From: Tulasnella sp. 424
Lineage: Eukaryota; Basidiomycota; Agaricomycetes; Cantharellales; Tulasnellaceae
DNA length: 64,000 bases
Reading direction: 5' to 3'
NCBI GenBank assembly: GCA_019633425.1
Contig: WSUB01000057.1
Span: 12,466-76,465 of the forward strand
The first letter of the stretch is position 1. Each line of letters starts with the position of its first letter. Below the pieces are notes generated by a model, which did not search any database, was not told the origin of the DNA, and saw only the letters and a program-made list of their open reading frames with translations. The translations under genes were made by a program, and so were the position numbers. Shown here in pieces: positions 1 to 10,331 of this stretch.

Positions 1-306
1 CACGATTCCGACGATAGCGAATATCGGCGATGAGGCTGTTGATAACTTGGGAGATACAGGAGTTCGCTATGCCAAGCGCGTTGTCGACCTCGACGAGCGT
101 TTCGAGTGACGCCGAGTCGAAAGCGGCTGTGTCCCTGGAGAGAAGCCAAAAAGAAAGGGCGTAAGGAAAGTGTTCTGTGGTTTCAGTTTCAATTGTGAAA
201 TATACACAGACTCGTATGCCAACTGAGACCCGTTTTCCTCTTGGATGCTCTCCATCAAAATTGCAAGAGCTTTGGTGATCGCTGGATTTTGTGGCGGTTT
301 CATCAT
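1..306 (-). pseudogene. F-box-like protein, N-terminal part (copy 1, cut by window edge)
   Basis: This is the 5' part of a minus-strand gene that runs off the left edge of the window. It starts at an ATG-ATG pair (MMKPPQ) at 306 and is nearly identical to the N-terminus of the complete copy at 1417-3243, including the AITKALAILMESI motif and the sequence around the INSLIADIRYRRNR segment. Relative to that copy it carries a net 8-nt insertion at about 190-215. The insertion throws the ATG frame out of phase, so the encoded protein would change frame and end early. The original reading frame is still open further in. The upstream 120 bp also matches the upstream region of the other copy. The family is an agaricomycete F-box-like family, presumably SCF-type ubiquitin ligase adaptors. 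The frameshift is seen directly; calling it a pseudogene is inference, because the rest lies outside the window. Confidence 0.6.
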
Positions 307-430
307 TTCTCGAGAGCGAGCAGAGCGGTTTCGGTTTATGTCGGCCCAACCGAGTCAAAAAATCGAATACCGTGAAGTGAATTTGTAAGTGTTTGGGATT
401 GGCGATGAAGGTAGAGTTCGGGTTGACCGG
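307..430. repeat. Duplicated upstream region of the F-box-like gene (pairs with 3244-3365)
   Basis: This stretch is closely similar to 3244-3365. Both begin with TTTCTCGAGAGCGAGCAGAG and share the motif ACCGTGAAGT. The duplication that produced the two F-box-like genes therefore included their promoter regions. Similarity fades after about 430. Confidence 0.75.
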
Positions 431-599
431 GGCTGACCCTGGTTAGCTCGCCTCTCCATTTCGTCCAAGCGAAACTCAAAATGGTATCCCATAAAGTGTC
501 AGATCGTGCCCTTGCAATTGGAAGCTTGTGATTGTTAACCTGTTGGTGGGTCAGGGTGGCAGACATACGGTGAACTATTTCAATTGGTCCGCCTTAGGA

Positions 600-1416
600 A
601 CGCGACCCTACTTGACCGGGATATCTTGGAAAACCATCTGACGCGCGCCCTCGTATCGAGATTCGAGACATGAGGTGCACAGGTCTTTGTGACCTGTAAG
701 ACACAAGACTCGAAGACGCGTAAGCATACTGAAGACCCCATACATTTTTGGCTGGGGCAGTTCGTGTGTCAGGGCAGCGGAGTCGGGTTCAGCTCTAGTT
801 GGAGGTCGATGGTTCGATCACCTTACAAGCTAGTCGAGAATGCCGACTCCAGCCGCTGTACATGCTTCCACGACAACACCAAGAAGTAGAAGAATTGATG
901 CGTCTCGACGACTTGATATTCACGTTTCTTTCAAGTCTAAAGTATGACTAAAGGAGTACTTCCGGAGCGTAAACACCATGAGGACATGTCCAACTTTGAT
1001 GCCACAAGTCTCTTCGACGACGAGTGCTCGGTGCACGTGTCACAAGAATGGGCACCGATCAACGAGAGTATATCACTATAACTTGTATTTAAAGATATGA
1101 GCATGGATGAGCGGAATAAGTATGGAGATGTGTTTGCTCCGCTCTTTCAGGTGAACCTGGGGGGATAGCTTTGGACTCGCCGCGCCACCCAGGGGTGCAC
1201 CGTGCGGCCTCCAGGCTTTCTTGCCTCGGTCAGGAGCGTTTAGAAAGTGGCATTTGGAGAAATGATGATTTCGGTGCCCTCTGAGGAAGTCGCCGACCAG
1301 GATAAGACACTATATATCAAGCAACACCCTTCTTTTGCAACGAAGAAACGAACCCAAAATGAGCCTGCAGAACACGGAGAACGTCCATTTTTATGAACTG
1401 GAATTTGTACATCGTC
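600..1416. other. Non-coding interval with decayed duplicate sequence
   Basis: I see no supportable gene here. Roughly 770-935 resembles 25030-25200: both contain GGAGGTCGATGG-like sequence, GTCGAGAATGCCG or the close CGCCGAGAATGCCG, and then CGTCTCGACGACTT. The shared sequence therefore appears near two different F-box-like copies and is probably flanking DNA of that family. The rest of the interval lies 3' of the complete F-box-like gene and would hold its 3' UTR. Confidence 0.5.
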
Positions 1417-3243
1417 CTAAGGCTGAATCATCTGAAACGATGGGACTATCAATCTGATCGCCTCTGCCCTGGACTGGATGCTTGTGAATATTCCGTCTCG
1501 ACACCATACCCAGAATTGTTTCGGCTGAATTGCTGCAGGTATTCCGTTTTCTCCTGACCACCGCTTTTGCACAGCGAGCAGCAGCGCCATTCCATCATCC
1601 ATTTCTGTGCGCTCATCCACGTTGAGGTCGTATATGTAGAACAGGCTGATAATTGATAGCCGAGGGCAACTCCAGCTCATGGTTCCGTCCTCCAGAAGCG
1701 ACTGATGTTCTAGTAGCTTGCATACAGCCCGTGCCATATGAATTCCGTCGACGTGCAGGATTTCAAGGGAGCAACTCCACTGGTGGAGGTCAAGCTGCTT
1801 GTGTTTCCAAGTAGGAGCCCTCTCGAGTCGTAGGCTGAGAGATGGTATTTTGAAGTCAATACCGCCGAAGAACTCGCCGAGTACCTCAAGGGCATGGTGG
1901 GCATCAGTGTGTTCGAACCAAAGCGTGCTACTGTATGATTCCGGCTGTGGGGCGTTCTTAATCATAACCTGACAATCGGTCACCCGAATGGAAAGTATGG
2001 AGTTTTCGGCCAGGTTTGGATCGGAGAGCTTGGAAAGTTGCAGCAATGCCACCATTGTATCGCTCCTTTCCCTCCACAACTCCTCCCATGGCATAGTGTT
2101 CGCGCTGTTGTCCTCATTCTCCAGCACATCCACGTAGTCGCAGAATCTTGGAAGAATTCTCGAGAGGATGGAGGTACAATATGAGGGAGGAAGGTCTCGG
2201 ATGGAAATTGTCTTGAGATGCGGGAGTTCGATGAGTTGTTCTCCGCCGGTTTGCTCTGTTTGGGCGCTGGGAGTGCCCGCTGGAGAATCAAACTCGCAGA
2301 GCTTCAGCTGCGTGAGAAGCGGAGAGGTTGACAAAATGAGTAGGATTTGGTTGATTGAGGGTATACTGGCGGGTTTCCTGAGGTTCAGGACTCTTAGACC
2401 TGACAGTCTCGACGAGTCCCAGTCTAAGAGGCCCGCTGAGTCCAGTACGAGCTTCTTGAGCGGACCACCCTCTGAGAGCATGAATCGACGCGTCGCTATG
2501 TCATCAACCTCCGTTAAGTATAGATTGACGTACAAACTCTCCAACCTCGGCTTTGGGCAGTCCAAAAGGCGACGCAGCGTTTGCTGGCTTCCACAGCCTA
2601 CGGTGATCTCCATTGACCTGAGCCGTAAGCTATTCCGGGTGACTAATTCCAACATGCTCTTGAACCCCTCGTTGTTAGAGTCGAGGTCGGGTGATCGTGA
2701 AGTATCCCAGGCGAGGGATAGCGGGTGGGCCTTCGAGCGTTCGGTAATAAGTTTGACGAATTTGGCTGGGTGGTCGGATCGAATGTTTGTCCACAACTCA
2801 GGAGAGTTGAGGATAATGTCGCGCCATCTTCGACTGACGACCATAAGGTCTAGCATATGACGCTCCCCCTCCTTGGGAGCATAGTCGTCGGTAAGACATG
2901 TTACGATTGTGGTGAAAACCTCTGCTGGCAATTGGTGAATGAGAGCGGCACGATTCCGACGATAGCGAATATCGGCGATGAGGCTGTTGATAACTTGGGA
3001 GATACAGGAGTTCGCTATGCCAAGCGCGTTGTCGACTCCGGCGAGCGTTTCGAGTGACGCTGAATCGAGAGCAGCGGTATGCCTGGAGAGAAGCCAGAAA
3101 GAAAGGGCGTAAGTAAAATGTTCTGTGGTTTCAGTTTCAAGACACACGGACTCATATGCCAATTGAGACCCATTTTCCTCATTGATGCTCTCCATCAAAA
3201 TGGCAAGAGCTTTGGTGATGGCTCCCTTCCGTGGCGGTTTCAT
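1417..3243 (-). CDS. F-box-like protein with LRR-like C-terminal region (copy 2)
   Basis: A single uninterrupted reading frame of 608 residues. Residues of about 100-165 form an F-box-like domain typical of agaricomycetes: HQLPAEVFTTIV, then SRRWRDIILNSPELWTNI. Before it lies a helical N-terminus (AITKALAILMESI). After it, spaced leucine-rich stretches (LESLYVNL, KLVLDSAGLLDW, GLRVLNLRKP) look like irregular LRRs. F-box proteins of this kind are thought to bring substrates to SCF ubiquitin ligases; the substrate cannot be read from sequence. This is the best preserved of three family copies in the window (1-306, this one, 23027-24862) and shares promoter sequence with the first. The ATG is supported by conservation of MKPPR-like sequence at the N-terminus of all three. 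Confidence is high for the family and low for any specific role. Confidence 0.85.
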   Translation of the reverse strand: MKPPRKGAITKALAILMESINEENGSQLAYESVCLETETTEHFTYALSFWLLSRHTAALDSASLETLAGVDNALGIANSCISQVINSLIADIRYRRNRAALIHQLPAEVFTTIVTCLTDDYAPKEGERHMLDLMVVSRRWRDIILNSPELWTNIRSDHPAKFVKLITERSKAHPLSLAWDTSRSPDLDSNNEGFKSMLELVTRNSLRLRSMEITVGCGSQQTLRRLLDCPKPRLESLYVNLYLTEVDDIATRRFMLSEGGPLKKLVLDSAGLLDWDSSRLSGLRVLNLRKPASIPSINQILLILSTSPLLTQLKLCEFDSPAGTPSAQTEQTGGEQLIELPHLKTISIRDLPPSYCTSILSRILPRFCDYVDVLENEDNSANTMPWEELWRERSDTMVALLQLSKLSDPNLAENSILSIRVTDCQVMIKNAPQPESYSSTLWFEHTDAHHALEVLGEFFGGIDFKIPSLSLRLERAPTWKHKQLDLHQWSCSLEILHVDGIHMARAVCKLLEHQSLLEDGTMSWSCPRLSIISLFYIYDLNVDERTEMDDGMALLLAVQKRWSGENGIPAAIQPKQFWVWCRDGIFTSIQSRAEAIRLIVPSFQMIQP

Positions 3244-3365
3244 TATTTCTCGAGAGCGAGCAGAGCGGTTTTGGTTTGTGTCAGCGCGACCGAGTCAAAC
3301 AAAAAAACCGATACCGTGAAGTCGATTTGTAAATGTTTGGGGTTGGCGATGAAAGGCAGAGTACG

Positions 3366-4240
3366 GGAGATGACGCTCGGTGTGTCACGGTGGCGGAGCT
3401 GGTGGGTTTGGAGCTCGATGGTCGAAAACGCAAATAGGAAAATGGTGATACTTCCTTCGCATCTGCACACAACAATAACTACGAGCAAACGTAGGTTGGA
3501 GATCCAGAATGCGGGACTTCTCGGACACTCTCCCATTGCTTTTTCACACTATTCGCTCCTGTGGAACAATAACGTCGCTCACCGGTTTGAAAGCGGTCGA
3601 GCGAAGCGCGTTTTAGTAAAAAAGCAAGCTGAGATATATACATGATTTTGGTTAACGGGGAGCGCGAGCAAGCCGAATTCCCAACGTTTTGCGTCGAATG
3701 TGAAAGGAAAGGAGCTTGCAATCTATTCAGGGTGAGGTGCCAAGTTCAGCAGTGCAAAATCGTCGCGCCACTGAGCGTAACACTGCAGTGGGAGGTGGTA
3801 TTGGATAGTACCCGCTGCTGAGCACCTGATGACAGTCCACGGAGGATACCCCTCGACTCTTGGGACCGAATGCGTAGCTATTATGGGATTAAGGGTGGTC
3901 TGGCAGCGGAGAGTTATGGAGGGACGTAAACATCAGTGTTCAGGCGTTCGGGGGGAGGCAGGGAAGCCTTACGGTTCTGGATCTTCTGGTGATAACATGT
4001 CTCTACCTGTGATCCACCAAAGCACCGCTAAACCATGAAAGAAGATTTAGATTCTTCTTACTGATATCCCACCGTGATACCCAGAGATATTAAGCTATAA
4101 ACGACACGATATTTGCTTTGTGGTGTAGGTTCTGTCGTGGGAGATGAGCGTCGAACGCGCCTTGCTTGTCCGGGTTCACGCGTTTATTTGAACATCGCCG
4201 CTGCGCCAGTCCGAACATCAACTTACCCCTGCCTCAAGCC
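3366..4240. other. Divergent promoter interval, no gene seen
   Basis: This interval separates the minus-strand F-box-like gene from the plus-strand LIM gene. Short open frames on both strands have no recognisable content. It should hold both promoters. An AT-rich stretch near 4090-4110 (AAGCTATAAAC) could be a TATA-like element for the LIM gene, but this is weak. Confidence 0.4.
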
Positions 4241-7200
4241 ATGGCTTCAGCTCAACCAGGCTATCCTCCAAATGGATCTTATTACCACCAGAACCAAGCA
4301 TCTCAGTCTTCTCGCTACTCGTCCATGGGCTCTAGTCGATATCATTCCCCATATCGGTCGCCTTCAATGTCCGACATGAGGAACGCACCGACGCCAGGGG
4401 TCCATCCTGCACCAACCCCTGGGATACCCCCCAGCGGATCGTTTAGAGGAGTCCTTGTAAACCCAAACGATCCTGGAGCGCGAGCTTGGGATGAATGTGA
4501 GATTCACAGCAATTACTCGCCTCCACCATCCGACTGACCGCGTTTCCCCTTCGGTCAGACTACATGAAAGGCGGGACCGACCCTGCAGGATTGGTGTACT
4601 ACTACCCAGAAACAGTCCAGGGCTTTCCACAATCTGCACCACAAGCGTATCCTTCTCATATGTCCGATCGTCCGAATGAGCGAGCTCCGTATCCGTACCA
4701 GGGGCATCAACTTCCCCCGCAGCATCAAGTCCGTGAACGCGTCCCGAGCGGCTCATATCATCATCATGCTTTCCAGTCACCTCAACAACACCCCCATCAT
4801 GCGCATTCTCAGTCACTTCCAGCAAATTCATACCCCTATTCCCAAAGCCAGCAGCCCCTCCCTAATCACCAACCCTTCGACGTCAGACATTCCCCTGCTC
4901 CCCAACAACCCCCTACTCCCTACGGTCACCCTGGATCGTGGCCCCCACCTCAGCCTAGCGCTTTTGGGCCATCACCCATGTCAAATTCACCAATGAGCTC
5001 GCCTAACAGGACACCTTCAACTACCGCTCACCAATTGCCTCCCTCAAACCATGACAATGGTACTAACGGACCTCATCCGGGTCCAAGAGTCCAGCCTGCC
5101 CCCTCACCGTCGTACCAATCAACCCCGTTACCTCTGCAACCGCAACCGCAACCGCAACTACCGTACCAAGCCCCGCCGCATTCCGATCCTACGTTGACCC
5201 CTGCCTCGTCCAATGGGAGCATATTATCTTCATTTGGATCCGCGAATATTCCCCGGTCCTCTGGTCGCGGCTCTTTCTCGTCCTTGCCTTCAACGTCGAC
5301 GACCTCCATTTCATCTATTGGAAGTGCTGGTAGCGAACAGAGTCGTGCAGGCAGCAGCCGACCTCTTCCAACTCCGGCGGGGCGCTCTTCCACAGTGTCT
5401 GTTTCCCCCGGTTCAAGCCCGCCTGTAGCTCAAGTAGAAAACGGTGGCGTACCGCCCCGGCAACCAATGAATCCTGAGGCTGCGTTTGCAGCTGTCCGCG
5501 CCCGACAAGCCGCAGCCGCGGCCGCAGCTGGCAGGCCCCTTCCTTCCCGATCGACGACGTTACCTGCGACACCAATTCCGCCTGTGCATCCTCCGACTAA
5601 TAGGCCAGCCCAGCTTCCTACTCCAGGGGCAAAAGTTGAGGGTAGGCGGCCGCTCCCTTCCCCTGCTGGGCCTGCTCCCGTAGACCTCAAGGGCAAGGGT
5701 AAGGCAAAGGAAACCGAAGCCGACATACAGGTCGGGATCCACCGAAGGCCTTTGCCTTCCCCCGTTAAGAGCTCCTTCTCTGGACTAGGAACATCCCCCG
5801 TCATGGCTTCTCCAATAACCAATGGGAACTCAACGCCAGCTTCCTCTCCCTCCACTGATCGGCCAAGTCAGCGTCCTCCGTTGCCTCCTGTGCCAGTGCA
5901 ACAACCAAAGGCGCTGCAACCAACACCGGAAGAACGAGCGGCAGCTGCAAAAGCTGAGGCGCAGAAGAGGATGCAGGAGAAGTTGGAGAAAATACGAAGT
6001 CATCGTTGGAAGGAGGCAGGCGGAGATGAGACCCTACCAAATAATGACCAAACGGTTTCTCCTGGAAGCAATAATGCTATTCAAGAAGCCTCCTTACGCA
6101 GCAGTTTTAGTGCAAAGGAGGAACCAATTTTGTCACTGTCCGAGGAGACTCTCAAGGATGATGTCAAAGGCGAATCAAGCGAGACGGCCTCAGATCAAGA
6201 GAGGGATGGTTCTCCAGACATACCCCAACTGGAGCGAAAGAGCCCAGTATATGGCTCCGAAATTCCAGCTCAGAGCTTGACGACGATGCCTAAGTTGGGA
6301 TCATTCCGGAGGCCTCTTCCACCCAGGATCACGTCTTCCAAACCCGAGCCAGAGAAAGATTCTCCAGTTGAACCGTCGCCCACCAAGCCAGATCCCACGC
6401 CTACTCCTGTCCGTTCCCTCCCGGAGAAGCCCAAGCAGCCTCCTTCGGTTCGGCCCGCCTCAGCGTTCAGCTCCTCGAGACCTGCCCGATCTCCTTCTGC
6501 ATTCGGCTCACGTTCTCAGTCGGCTTTCGAGGGTGCCCGCCCTTCTATGACTACTCTAGCGTCAGAATCTTCTGCCGCATCCATCAACCGGGATCGACCA
6601 ACACGTCTATCATCTCCGCCGCGTTTCACCCCTACCTTACCTGAGCCGAGTGCTACGAGCAGGTCAAATGCATCGGATGCGGTCAACAACAAAGCTCCCC
6701 TATCACCGATTGCCGTAGAACGGCCATCATATGGTTTCAGGTCGACCCCATCTACTCCTGGCTTGACCGAAGGTGGGGAGACCAGCAGTGGAACAAGTGT
6801 ATCCGATGAAGTGTCAACTCAAGCATCGGAAGAGGAGGAAGAGTCCAGTCACGAGGACCAGACCCCAAGCCAATCTCGGTTCCGCAGCAATGGGAGAGCA
6901 CTGCCAATGCCGCCACCAATTCAATCCCCTCCTGTGACCCCTCAGCGGGAGATTCGATCTCCTCCAGAAACTCCTCGCCAGCGTGACCGGCCTAGCAGTG
7001 CTGCTCCCCGGCATTCGATGATTTTCAGGATGGCCCTCGAGGAACAAGAAGAGGAAAGACGCGTTCCAGCCTCTCCCCCAACACGGAACGGTGCCTCAAG
7101 TGCATCTTCGCCCAGGAACAGCTTTTCCTCCGCACCAAGCTCCCAAAGAACTCCTTCTCCGGGTGAGACCCCTCGGCGGCCGCTACCGCAACCCACAAAG

Positions 7201-8698
7201 CCGAGTACGAACCAAACCCCACAGAATAACCGGAACTCAGCAACAAGTCCGATTGATCTCGATGATCAGCCTCCAACATCCCTCCATAGAAACGGCTCAT
7301 TCGCTCGCCCAACCTCCTCTCATCCCACCTCCTCTCGTCCCACCTCTTCTCGTCCCACATCTCACTTAAGCGGAAGTCCTTCAAGTACGAGTTCAGCGGA
7401 AAGGACGCCTCCAGCGGCAACGGAGACGAGAACTTCGGCGGCTTCGAAACGGTTCAGCGCTACATTAGCCCAGAAGGCCGCACCCACAGACGACTATACT
7501 ATCCCAGCGTCGTCGTCGAGACCACTTCCTTCAAAGCCGTCGATTTCATCCGCGAGGTCGAACCCAAAGCCAACGACCCCTGGTTCCAGCGAGATCCCTG
7601 CAATCGCAAGAGTAGCCCCCGATTCCTCTCGGTCGAACCCAAAGCCAGCGATGCCCGGTGTTCGCGAGATCCCTTCAGTTATAAAGATAACCTCCCCGCC
7701 TAGCATACCTGCGATCAATCTGCCGGACGAAAGCGAAGAGAAGGAGCCTTCCCAGCCGGCTCGTGCTTCACGGAGACCTTCTGTCAGAATCACTGCACCC
7801 CCGACCATCAGTGTAGAAGTGGCTGATGACACCACACCCACTACGCCTTCACGTCCCTCCGCAGGGGTGTCGAACGCGCCTAAAGCGAGATCTCCTGTTC
7901 AGAGTGCTCGTTCCGGGCCTCCTCCTGTTTACCGTAAAGGCAGCCTCAGGTGTGCAGGATGTGATTTGCTAATTGTCGGGAAAATTGTGAGCGCCATGGA
8001 CAGGCGATGGCACCCAGCTTGTTTCAAGTGTTCTGAATGTGGAGAGCTTCTGGAGCATGTCAGCTCTTACGAACATGAAGGAAGACCTTACTGTCATCTA
8101 GACTACCACGACGTGAGTGCGATCCTTGTCTAATTCTAGACGCTCTACTGACAGCTCCCCACTACCTAAGTTGTTCGCGCCAAAGTGCTTTCATTGCAAG
8201 ACCGCCATCGCCGACGAACGCTTCATCACTGTCAATGATCCAGGTCTGGATGGAGGCACTACACGTTACTACCACGAGCTACACTTCTTTTGCGCGGAGT
8301 GCGGTGATCCTTTCCTGCATCCCTCTGCCTCGTCTGCCGCGCCCAAAGGCCAAAAACCTCGCCCTCACGAAGTTCACCACAACGACCTTGGCTACACTGT
8401 GTACCGTGGGCACGCCTACTGCGAAGCGTGTCATGTAAGGCTGCGAATGCCAAAGTGCGCCGGATGTAAGAAGAGCATCCGTGATGAGGTTGTTGAGGCC
8501 TTGGATCGCAAGTGGCATTTCTATTGCTTTGTCTGCAAGGTATATCCTGTTCCTTTCGGCCTTGTCCTGTCGCCGCTTATTCATGTTACTGTGTTCTAGT
8601 CCTGCAAGCGTCCGTTCGAAGACCCTTCATTCTTCCAAAGGGGAGAAGATCCATACTGTGATCACTGTTACAGCATTATCATAAAGAGCGAACTTTGA
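4241..8698 (+). CDS. LIM-domain protein (paxillin/Pxl1-like), three C-terminal LIM domains
   Basis: Four exons (4241-4496, 4559-8112, 8171-8539, 8600-8698) give 1,425 residues. About 1,200 N-terminal residues are Ser/Pro/Gln-rich and probably disordered, with recurrent RPLPSP-like motifs. Three LIM zinc-binding domains follow. LIM1 (about 1216-1272) has CAGCDLL, RRWHPACFKCSECG and PYCHLDYH. LIM2 (about 1275-1350) has CFHCKTAI, HFFCAECG and AYCEACH. LIM3 (about 1355-1420) has CAGCKKSI, KWHFYCFVCKSCK and PYCDHC. All zinc ligands are present. LIM arrays of this order in fungi bind cytoskeletal and Rho-GTPase partners and act in polarised growth and septation (family knowledge; the role here is inferred). 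The second intron must use the acceptor CTACCTAAG at 8170; the nearer CTGACAG would give a stop. The start ATG opens the only frame that joins across intron 1. Confidence 0.88.
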
Positions 8699-9039
8699 AG
8701 GAAGTATGATTGAATGACCCAGTTAGGAAGATGATGTAAAGTTATGAACCTTTTGCCTTTTGACGTACATATCTAGATCTATGCGCTCTTATGGACTTGA
8801 TAGACAGACGGGGCATCTGGCTCTAGTCATTCTGGTTACGCTTTGGTCTCAATCATCGCGTGGTGTTGGGCCTGAGTTGGAAGAAGGTGCCTGGAGTGAA
8901 CAAAGACTATTCGCTCTTGTTCCGGGCTCAAAGGGATATATGAACAACCAGTCCGAGCCATCCAGGAAGTTCTAGAGTGGCATAGCTCCATTCTTTTACC
9001 GGAAAAATAAATTGCCATTAATGAAAAACAATAGGACCC

Positions 9040-9934
9040 TCAGTCGATAAGATACTTTCTGCGGAAGAATGATCTCAAATGGAATATCTGCCACACTCCG
9101 AGAGCGATGAGGCAGACAATCGTGAATAGGGCGAAGCCTTGGACACGGTCCTTCGTGGACTCTGAATGTATGGTGATGAGCACGTGAAAACCACAATGAA
9201 AGAAATTGCCAACTCCACTCACCGTTGGTGTCGCGAAACCGAGCTTCTCTTCGTTTTAGGTAACCCAATTCGTCAGCAACCTCCTTTACAACCCCTTCAA
9301 GCTTTCGCATTTCAGTCTCCAAGGCAGAGAGGGATTCTTGGTTGGCAATCGCGCTTCAAACAATGGTCGTCAGCTCAAGGACCCAGCATTCAAGGTCACA
9401 ACAACGTACTTGTAGTCTATGGCGTCAGCACCTATGTCGATATCTAGATCGATAACTTTGCTCAGCTTGTTGGCTTCGCTTGTCGAGACAGCTGTAGAAG
9501 GTGCGTCAGCGCTTTCTTGCACCGCTTCCATCGTACAATCCAGCAAACGTACAAGCGTCCACAGTGTTCTTAAAGCAAACACCAATTTCACCCTCCGAGT
9601 GACTTGTTATAGCGAGTCGAGTTTCGCCCGTGATCCCGCGTTTGTTGAGGTATACATTTCGGTGCTCGGATCCATCGACCACCTCGATGTCTATGCGTTG
9701 CTTGCTGCCACCACCAACATTTGCCGTTACAATGACGAGAGCGTGTTCATGTGCATTATTCCATATGCATTTTGGTATTGGGTAACGTGAAGCGGGTAAC
9801 TCGAATTTGATAGCTTGAGCAGGTGACGGTAGGACGCAAAGGAGCGCGAGCACGAAGCAAGCGAGAGATGGAAGCGATGACAGAGAAGAGATAGCACCCG
9901 ATGATCGTGAAGATCGTGAGTCTCGTTTAACCAT
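9040..9934 (-). CDS. ERV25: p24-family cargo receptor, Erv25-like
   Basis: Four exons (9934-9553, 9491-9410, 9353-9223, 9161-9040) give 238 residues. An N-terminal signal peptide (ACFVLALLCVLPSPAQA) precedes a GOLD domain (KFELPA, NVYLNKRGITGETRLAITS, GVCFKNTVDA). A coiled-coil region follows (LETEMRKLEGVVKEVADELG), then a transmembrane segment (ALFTIVCLIALGVWQIFHL) and a short cytosolic tail, RSFFRRKYLID. The tail keeps the FF motif used for COPII binding. p24 proteins cycle between ER and Golgi and help package GPI-anchored and other secretory cargo. The sequence VYLNKRGITGETRLAITSH and the tail fit the delta (Erv25/TMED10) branch. The phases 1-2-1 join cleanly. The 3' end converges on the LIM gene, leaving about 340 bp of shared 3' flank. 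SEC23, the COPII partner, is also in this window, but that is probably coincidence. Confidence 0.88.
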
Positions 9935-10331
9935 GGCCTGAAGACGTCGGGGAGGGCTTGGTCGTGCGTTTGTTGTAGGGTAGTCGTTGGCGTAGGCAGG
10001 ATTTCAACGCGATATTTGGGCACGGCGAACACGGCGTTTCGCCGTGGGTGCTGTAAGACCCTTTCATCATGCACCAAGGGAGGACAATAGGTGTTCGTTA
10101 TTAAGGTAGTAATAGGCCAGCGAACTGTGGTATATGAGCCTTAAGGGGGGATATTTGCTAAAGATACAAGATTGTTATCCAGTGTAACGCTATTGTTCCG
10201 AAAGTATGAAACCGTAAAGGGAGTAAAACGAAGCATGGTCATTTTGGGGGGTCATAGTTCAACCGTTCGAAAGTGCTGTGCACTGTTACCGAGAGATAGC
10301 ATGAGGGAGGGTAATTTTAATAGAGAGAAAT

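Noticed and set aside
5073..7841. Several antisense frames of 80-150 codons opposite the LIM gene
   Set aside because: They mirror the Pro/Ser-rich codons of the sense gene, have biased composition and no domain, and the sense frame with LIM domains explains the sequence.
8113..8154. Acceptor CTGACAG for LIM intron 2
   Set aside because: It gives an immediate TAA. The acceptor at 8170 keeps the LIM1-LIM2 junction in frame.
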